From assembly GCA_905215205.1 (NCBI GenBank), contig CAJMPK010000046.1, forward strand, positions 1 to 9,926: DNA of 9,926 bases. Direction: 5' to 3'. Each line of letters starts with the position of its first letter. Positions within the stretch are counted from its first letter, which is position 1. The notes beneath the pieces are model-generated. The model saw nothing but the letters and a program-made list of their open reading frames with translations. It ran no database searches and was not told where the DNA came from. Positions 5,851 to 9,926 of this stretch are shown in pieces. The stretch comes from an uncultured bacterium (GTDB taxonomy: Bacteria; Actinomycetota; Coriobacteriia; Coriobacteriales; Coriobacteriaceae). The position numbers and the translations under genes are program-made.

Positions 5851-6855
5851 CTATCGATTCTCAATTGACCCGATGTTTTTTAGCTCGATGGAGATGAGGC
5901 CGTTGGGCTCATTAACGAACTCAATGTACTCGGAATTCGAACCCATCTCGGCCGGGAAGCTGATCTCGATACCCGTGTCGGTACGGATCTTGTGATTGCG
6001 CACGGCAGCGCGCTCGACCTGCCTGCGCTCCACGGGAACGTGCTCGGGAACCTTCTCCTCGGTCAGTGCCGCGCGCACGCTTTCCTTGATGACCGGTTCG
6101 TCCTCAAAGACCTCATCGACGATATCCCAAGGCGGCAGCTCCTCGTCATCCTCGACCTTCTCGGCCACAGCGGCCTTAACCTTGGCGAGCGCCACGGCCG
6201 TGTTGGCACCGTGCTCCTCGGCGACTTCCTCGACCACACGCGTCACGGTGTCGATGACCTCCTTGCCCGATACGCCCGTGTCGCACTGCAGCAGGCCATC
6301 GGGGATAAGCATACGGTCCTCGCCGGCGATCTTGCGTTTCTTGTCCACATAGCCGATCTCCATGGTGCTCGCGCGCACGATGGCATAGCTCGGCACCTTT
6401 TGCGAGGGGTTCGGCAGAATGGCGTAGTGGCGCGCGATGTCGTTGCGCACCTCCCCCTCCTCGCGGCCCACTTCGTGCATAAAAGCCTGCTTGGAGCCCA
6501 GCAGCATCACGGCAAACCAGCGGGCATCCTCATCGTCGTCAAAATCGGCCACGAGCACGTCGGTGGACTCAGCTTTCTCGGCTTTGGTGAGTTCGGAGGA
6601 GATAAACTCAGCAATCTGCTGCGACAGGTCCACGAACTCGCGCTCGCCGAAGAAATAGCCCTTGAGCTCGCCGCCAAACGCAGAGTTCTCGGCAAACGTG
6701 GCACGTTTATTGTCGGCCGAGGTTCGTGCGCGGCGCAGATGCGTGGTTACGAAATTGCGGACGGTACGGCTCTCGATATCGAGCTCGCGCTGGCTCATAA
6801 CGTTAACGGCAGAGTCAAAGTCCAGGATATGCAGAATCGCGTGATTGATTTTCAT
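5851..6855 (-). CDS. 37-kDa nucleoid-associated protein family (NdpA/YejK-like)
   Basis: 334 residues from ATG 6855. The N terminus MKINHAILHILDFDSAV, followed by SQRELDIES, is the characteristic opening of the nucleoid-associated protein family PF04245 (E. coli YejK/NdpA). The middle, with ARWFAVMLLGSKQAFMHEV and NDIARHYAILPNPSQKVPSYAIV, also fits. The acidic stretch EEVAEEHGAN...VEDDEELPPWDIVDEVFEDE precedes a C-terminal part ending in a beta-rich tail. No signal peptide or membrane segment. The family associates with the nucleoid; its precise role is poorly known and no catalytic motif is visible. ATG 6864 three codons upstream is possible, but GGA then abuts the start codon; from 6855 the spacing is about 9. 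The toxin-antitoxin module lies downstream. Confidence 0.85.
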   Translation of the reverse strand: MKINHAILHILDFDSAVNVMSQRELDIESRTVRNFVTTHLRRARTSADNKRATFAENSAFGGELKGYFFGEREFVDLSQQIAEFISSELTKAEKAESTDVLVADFDDDEDARWFAVMLLGSKQAFMHEVGREEGEVRNDIARHYAILPNPSQKVPSYAIVRASTMEIGYVDKKRKIAGEDRMLIPDGLLQCDTGVSGKEVIDTVTRVVEEVAEEHGANTAVALAKVKAAVAEKVEDDEELPPWDIVDEVFEDEPVIKESVRAALTEEKVPEHVPVERRQVERAAVRNHKIRTDTGIEISFPAEMGSNSEYIEFVNEPNGLISIELKNIGSIENR

Positions 6856-6893
6856 ATACGGCATTCCGTTCTAGATCGATTTCGGCACGAATC

Positions 6894-6899
6894 AGTATA
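6894..6899 (-). promoter_or_regulatory. Candidate -10 box for the nucleoid-associated protein gene
   Basis: Leftward TATACT, 38 bases before ATG 6855, in an otherwise GC-rich gap. No convincing -35 box at the right distance, so this is a weak call. Confidence 0.35.
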
Positions 6900-6933
6900 G
6901 CGGTCGAGCCCGCCCCAAGCGCATCGAAGATTG

Positions 6934-6966
6934 CTGCATTGGGGCCAGGTTTCTCTGCACCAATGG
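6934..6966. repeat. Short quasi-palindromic element, copy A
   Basis: The run CTGCATTGGGGCCAGG (6934-6949), then TTTCTCTGCACCAATGG, contains CATTGG (6937-6942) mirrored by CCAATG (6960-6965). The core GGGGCCAGGTTTCTCTGCACC (spread over 6941-6961) differs at only a few positions from the bottom strand of copy B at 8146-8186 (GGGGTCAGGTTACTTTGCACC there). It lies between the hydrolase stop codon and the nucleoid-protein promoter. It could be a degenerate REP-like repeat or a shared operator. Confidence 0.5.
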
Positions 6967-8127
6967 TTAACGCAGGAGCTCGGACTGCCAGGCCTCGAGT
7001 TGTTCTGCCAGACTCTTACCGGCAGCGGACATGTCGATCTGAGGGCGTTTGGGCAGCAATGCACATCTAAGAATTGCCGCGATGGTCTGCGAAACAAAAT
7101 GGCGCGTATCCTTGTCAAAGCCTTGGGCGGCCCGGAGCATCACAGGCAGGTTCTCGCGCATGTTCCCGGCGATATCCGCAAAACGTTCGGCGCCCGTAGC
7201 CTCAAACACGGAGAACAACGCATCTACAAAACGCTCGCGCTCGCTAGGCGACACCGCAAGCAGCATCTCGCGAATGGAGCCATCAACGTATCGAGCACCG
7301 GCGGACAGGCGCTCACAGTACACGAAGTCGCGACCATCAACCACCCAGCTAAAAGGATTATGCTGAAGCAGGCTGAACTCGGTGCTCTCAACGATGGCAT
7401 AGTCCTCCTGTGTCTCGAACATCATGCCAAAGATCGACGACCGAGGTAGCGTCTTGTCGATTCGACCGGATAGATCGGCGAAGGCGTTGCCGCTCAGAAA
7501 CTCCTCGACGAAGCCCGGACCATCATGGGAATACGCCCGTTCGATTCGCTCACGGGCGACATCGGGGCACATCGCCGCACCGTACACCGCAAGGTTTCCA
7601 CCCTTGGAATGACCTCCGCACAAAAGCGGCCCGTCAATCACATCCGCCGCCTCGTCTACATAACGCGCTGCGGATTCCTGGGCCGGCACAGGACACCGGA
7701 ACGCCATGTTAAAGTCCTCTTTCCAGCCCACAATCGTGCTGTCGGTCCCCCGGAAGGCAAGATAGCTAAACCCCGCCGGAAATCGGAACGTCATGGCCGC
7801 AAACTGCTCCGTTGTCTCGGCATCACTCACGCTACGATAGCCGCAAACACGAACGCCACGGTAGCGAGGGCTTGCTGCCACAGCCTCCAACAGGGCACGG
7901 CTCCCCTCCGGATCCCACAGGTCGCCAATCATGTCTTGGTAGCACTCGGCGCGCAGCAGCTCGCGTACGTCTAGGCCCTGCCAGTTCGTCAGCTCCGCCA
8001 TATCACCCGGCAAACGCAAATAGGACAACCACGCAAAGACCAGGCTATCCACCGCGCAGAACGGCCGCTCCTCAAACGGATCAAACGCCGTCTGGGCATA
8101 GGTCAAAAAATTAGGCGAATCCGACAT
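6967..8127 (-). CDS. Mbeg1-like (DUF2974) alpha/beta-hydrolase family protein
   Basis: 386 residues. FRGTDSTIVGWKEDFNM (125-141) and GGHSKGGNLAVYGA (171-184) with nucleophile S174 are the hallmarks of the DUF2974/Mbeg1-like family of lipase-related serine hydrolases. HDGPGF (201-206) may carry the acid residue; I could not assign the catalytic histidine with certainty. No signal peptide or membrane span, so it is probably cytoplasmic. Substrate unknown. ATG 8127 follows GGGAGGG with only 3-4 bases spacing, which is tight, but the N terminus (YAQTAFDPFEERPFCAVDSLVFAWLSY) is the family's usual opening, so the start is likely right. It is separated from ldh by a terminator and has short repeat-like elements at both ends, so it is probably its own transcript. 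Confidence 0.85.
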   Translation of the reverse strand: MSDSPNFLTYAQTAFDPFEERPFCAVDSLVFAWLSYLRLPGDMAELTNWQGLDVRELLRAECYQDMIGDLWDPEGSRALLEAVAASPRYRGVRVCGYRSVSDAETTEQFAAMTFRFPAGFSYLAFRGTDSTIVGWKEDFNMAFRCPVPAQESAARYVDEAADVIDGPLLCGGHSKGGNLAVYGAAMCPDVARERIERAYSHDGPGFVEEFLSGNAFADLSGRIDKTLPRSSIFGMMFETQEDYAIVESTEFSLLQHNPFSWVVDGRDFVYCERLSAGARYVDGSIREMLLAVSPSERERFVDALFSVFEATGAERFADIAGNMRENLPVMLRAAQGFDKDTRHFVSQTIAAILRCALLPKRPQIDMSAAGKSLAEQLEAWQSELLR

Positions 8128-8145
8128 GGCCCTCCCATCAACTAT

Positions 8146-8186
8146 GGTGCATTGGGGTGGTGCAAAGTAACCTGACCCCTCGCACC
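8146..8186. repeat. Short quasi-palindromic element, copy B
   Basis: GGTGC (8146-8150)-ATT-GGGGT (8154-8158) is mirrored by ACCCC (8175-8179)-TC-GCACC (8182-8186) around a 16-base loop that also carries GGTGCAAAG. The bottom-strand core matches copy A (6934-6966), but in inverted orientation. It sits between the ldh terminator and the hydrolase start codon, so the hydrolase promoter must overlap or adjoin it. REP-like repeat or regulatory site; not decidable here. Confidence 0.5.
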
Positions 8187-8222
8187 AAAAAGGCGCCCGG
8201 ACCGTGTGGCCCGGACGCCTTT
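8187..8222 (-). terminator. Intrinsic terminator of ldh
   Basis: Read leftward, AAAGGCG, GG, CCGG and their partners form a GC-rich stem with two mismatches and a 4-base loop (arms about 8208-8222 and 8189-8203), followed by TTTTTGG. It begins 32 bases after the ldh stop codon. Confidence 0.85.
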
Positions 8223-8253
8223 CATTGTAGCCTGTTGCCCAAAAGAGCTTGAT

Positions 8254-9204
8254 TTAGCAGGAGAAGTCGACGCTGTCGATGATGTCCTTGAGGGCCTTGG
8301 CGGAGGCGGTGAGCTCATGCTGCTCGTCATCGTTCAGCGGCACGGGGACGCGGCAGACAACGCCGTCGCGGCCAACGACGGTCGGCATGGAGATGGCCAG
8401 ATCGGACAGGCCGTACTCGCCCACCATAAGCGAGGAGACGGGCAGAACGGTCTGCTCATCGCGCATGACGGCAGTGCAGATGCGCTTAACGGCCATGGCG
8501 ACGCCGTAGTAGGTGGCGTGCTTCTTCTCGATGATGGTGTAGGCGGAGTTCTTGACGTCCTCGGCGATGCGCTTCTCGGCAGCCTCATGCTCCAGATGAC
8601 CATGAAGCTCGCAGAAGGTGTTCAGCGGCACGCCGGCAACCTGGGCGCTGGACCAAGCGACAAACTCGGAGTCGCCGTGCTCACCCATGACATAGGCCTG
8701 GACATCGCGCGGGTCAACCTCGACGTGAGCGCCGAGCATCTGCTGCAGACGGCCGGTGTCGAGCACGGTGCCGGAGCCGATGACATGGCCCTCGGGCAGG
8801 CCGGACATCTTAATGGCAGCATAGGTCAGAACATCAACCGGGTTGGAGACGATGAGCAGAATGCCGTCGAAGCCAGACTTCTTAATCTCGGGAATAATGG
8901 ACTTAAAGATGCTGACGTTCTTATTGACCAGGTCCAGGCGGGTCTCACCGGGCTTCTGGGCAGCGCCAGCGGTGACGACGATCATGGCGGCGTCGGCGAC
9001 ATCGGAATAATCGCCGGCGTAGATCTTCATCGGCTCGGCAAACGTCATGCCGTGCGCGATATCCAGAGCCTCACCCTCGGCGCGGTTCTTGTCCACGTCG
9101 ATGAGGACCATCTCGGAGAACAGACCACTCTGCATCAGCGCGAACGCCGAAGACGAACCGACGAAACCGCAGCCGACAATAGCGACCTTCTTCTCGTTAA
9201 CCAT
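8254..9204 (-). CDS. ldh: L-lactate dehydrogenase
   Basis: NAD-dependent reduction of pyruvate to L-lactate in fermentation, cytoplasmic. It has 316 residues, normal for bacterial LDH. Rossmann motif GCGFVG (11-16), NAD-selecting aspartate in LIDVD (34-38), substrate loop AAQKPGETR with Q83 and R89, SNPVDVLTY (120-128), GSGTVLDTGRLQ with D149 and R152, and GEHGDSE with catalytic H176. Glutamine at 83 (position 102 in classical numbering) indicates lactate rather than malate dehydrogenase, which has arginine there. A longer frame starts at 9282, but its first 26 residues have no LDH similarity and read through a leader hairpin; ATG 9204 has GGGAG (9211-9215) six bases upstream. Transcribed alone: terminator after it, own leader before it. 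Codon use is strongly GC-biased, as expected of a well-expressed gene. Confidence 0.96.
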   Translation of the reverse strand: MVNEKKVAIVGCGFVGSSSAFALMQSGLFSEMVLIDVDKNRAEGEALDIAHGMTFAEPMKIYAGDYSDVADAAMIVVTAGAAQKPGETRLDLVNKNVSIFKSIIPEIKKSGFDGILLIVSNPVDVLTYAAIKMSGLPEGHVIGSGTVLDTGRLQQMLGAHVEVDPRDVQAYVMGEHGDSEFVAWSSAQVAGVPLNTFCELHGHLEHEAAEKRIAEDVKNSAYTIIEKKHATYYGVAMAVKRICTAVMRDEQTVLPVSSLMVGEYGLSDLAISMPTVVGRDGVVCRVPVPLNDDEQHELTASAKALKDIIDSVDFSC

Positions 9205-9231
9205 TAGAAACTCCCATCTCTCTCCACAAAC

Positions 9232-9260
9232 AAGCCGCCCGGGAACGACCCGAGCGGCTT
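9232..9260 (-). promoter_or_regulatory. Leader hairpin between the aminotransferase gene and ldh
   Basis: Leftward AAGCCGCTCGGG pairs with CCCGGGCGGCTT (12 bp including one T-G pair, loop TCGTT). The following GTTTGTGG is a poor T-run. It lies 27 bases upstream of the ldh start codon, whose ribosome site it leaves free, and 145 bases after the aminotransferase stop. It may be a weak terminator for upstream transcription or a stabilising 5' end structure of ldh mRNA. A -10-like CATAAT (9294-9299, leftward) upstream would put the hairpin inside the ldh transcript, but no good -35 is seen. Rest of 9205-9405: A+T-rich, no gene. Confidence 0.5.
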
Positions 9261-9405
9261 GCCGTAATCCCAATACATCCAATCGGGACTTTGATTATGC
9301 TCCTATTCGCAGCCAAAAATCGACCGTTTACCGAAATTGTTTGCAGAATTCGTAAAATAACTGCACGAAATCGGTTTCGAGCTATTGACGAGTCGAAATA
9401 GGTTT

Positions 9406-9926
9406 CTAATACAGGCCCGCCTCGCGAATGGCCTCGACAGCCAAAGCGATCTGATCGGGCGGCAGGACCAGCGCCATGCGCACGTGCCCCTCGCCCGAAG
9501 GACCAAAGCTCGCGCCCGGCGTCACCACAACACCGGCCTTCTCCATGAGCTCCTCGCAAAACGCCATGGAATCGGTGCGACCACCAGGAAGCTTGGCCCA
9601 CACAAACATAGAGCCATGCGCGTTGGGACGCTCCCAGCCCAGGCCCTCAAGACCGTCGCACAGGGCATCGCGGCGTTCCTGGTACTTCAGACGCTGCGCC
9701 TCGACCTCATCACGCGGACCGTTCAGGCAAGCGACAGCAGCCTTCTGGATTGGGAAGAACATACCGAAGTCGATCTGGCCGCGTAGCTTGGCAAAGGCAG
9801 AGACCACGTCCTCGCGGCCGACCAAAAAGCCGATGCGAGCACCGGTGACGTTAAACGACTTGGAGAGCGAGAAGAACTCAACGCCCACCTCGAGCGCACC
9901 GGGATACTGCAAGAAGCTGCCGCCCG
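9406..9926 (-). CDS. PLP-dependent class I/II aminotransferase, C-terminal part (5' end outside window)
   Basis: Leftward frame entering at the window edge and ending at TAG 9406-9408; about 173 C-terminal residues of an expected 380-400. FFSLSKSFNVTGARIGFLVG holds the PLP-binding lysine (SLSK) and the phosphate-binding arginine (GARIG) typical of fold-I aminotransferases close to LL-DAP aminotransferase, PatA and aspartate aminotransferase. QIDFGMFFPIQKAA, GSMFVWAKLP and the end GEGHVRMALVLPPDQIALAVEAI, with the carboxylate-binding arginine in HVRMAL, support this. Substrate cannot be read from this part. Because the DapH branch needs an N-acetyl-LL-DAP aminotransferase and none is in the dap operon, this is a candidate, but it lies more than 4 kb away on the other strand. 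An internal TTG at 9912 is not a believable start, since the similarity continues upstream of it. Confidence 0.9.
   Translation of the reverse strand, partial: GGSFLQYPGALEVGVEFFSLSKSFNVTGARIGFLVGREDVVSAFAKLRGQIDFGMFFPIQKAAVACLNGPRDEVEAQRLKYQERRDALCDGLEGLGWERPNAHGSMFVWAKLPGGRTDSMAFCEELMEKAGVVVTPGASFGPSGEGHVRMALVLPPDQIALAVEAIREAGLY

Noticed and set aside
5992..6900. Rightward 302-codon frame
   Set aside because: Antisense shadow of the nucleoid-associated protein gene.
8254..9204. Malate dehydrogenase instead of lactate dehydrogenase
   Set aside because: The substrate-loop residue is glutamine (Q83), not the arginine of malate dehydrogenases.
8206..9207. Rightward 333-codon frame
   Set aside because: Exact antisense of ldh; it also runs through the ldh terminator.
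9205..9282. N-terminal extension of LDH by 26 residues
   Set aside because: It would translate the leader hairpin and shows no LDH similarity; the start at 9204 has a good ribosome site and the usual LDH N terminus.
9340..9385. Rex-type operator upstream of ldh
   Set aside because: TTCGT...ACGAA symmetry is too short and wrongly spaced compared with known Rex sites.

Overview
The window looks like chromosomal DNA from a high-GC Gram-positive anaerobe. The diaminopimelate pathway of the N-acetyl type, a lysine riboswitch, a fermentative L-lactate dehydrogenase and the general protein flavour suggest Coriobacteriia, perhaps Collinsella. That assignment is a judgement from protein character and base composition, not the result of a search.

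Left part (1-4963): a lysine/diaminopimelate (DAP) locus. A leftward, left-truncated M20-family deacetylase gene (1-753) diverges from a rightward operon. The operon starts with a lysine riboswitch (about 904-1060) and a hairpin that can mask the ribosome binding site. It then encodes a LysA-DapA polypeptide read as one 769-residue frame (1132-3441), DapB (TTG start, 8-base overlap with dapA) and DapH (tetrahydrodipicolinate N-acetyltransferase). Together these cover aspartate-semialdehyde condensation (DapA), reduction (DapB), N-acetylation (DapH), probably deacetylation (M20 enzyme) and the final decarboxylation to lysine (LysA). A partial aminotransferase at the right end (9406-9926) could supply the missing transamination, but this is only inferred. 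DapF, aspartokinase and Asd are not in view.

Middle (5040-6864): all genes read leftward. A Phd-like antitoxin and RelE/ParE-like toxin form a two-gene operon with ATGA overlap, a 42-base near-palindrome as likely operator/promoter, and a strong terminator. The module is visibly richer in A+T than its surroundings. Upstream of it in the reading direction is a gene for a 37-kDa nucleoid-associated-family protein.

Right part (6967-9926), also leftward: an Mbeg1-like (DUF2974) alpha/beta hydrolase, L-lactate dehydrogenase with its terminator and a leader hairpin, and the C-terminal part of a PLP aminotransferase. Two related short quasi-palindromic elements, about 6934-6965 and 8146-8186, flank the hydrolase gene.

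The most interesting points are the in-frame LysA-DapA joining with a strong internal Shine-Dalgarno site, the apparent translational lysine switch controlling it, the toxin-antitoxin operator, and the paired short elements. I see no CRISPR array, tRNA, rRNA, phage or transposase gene.
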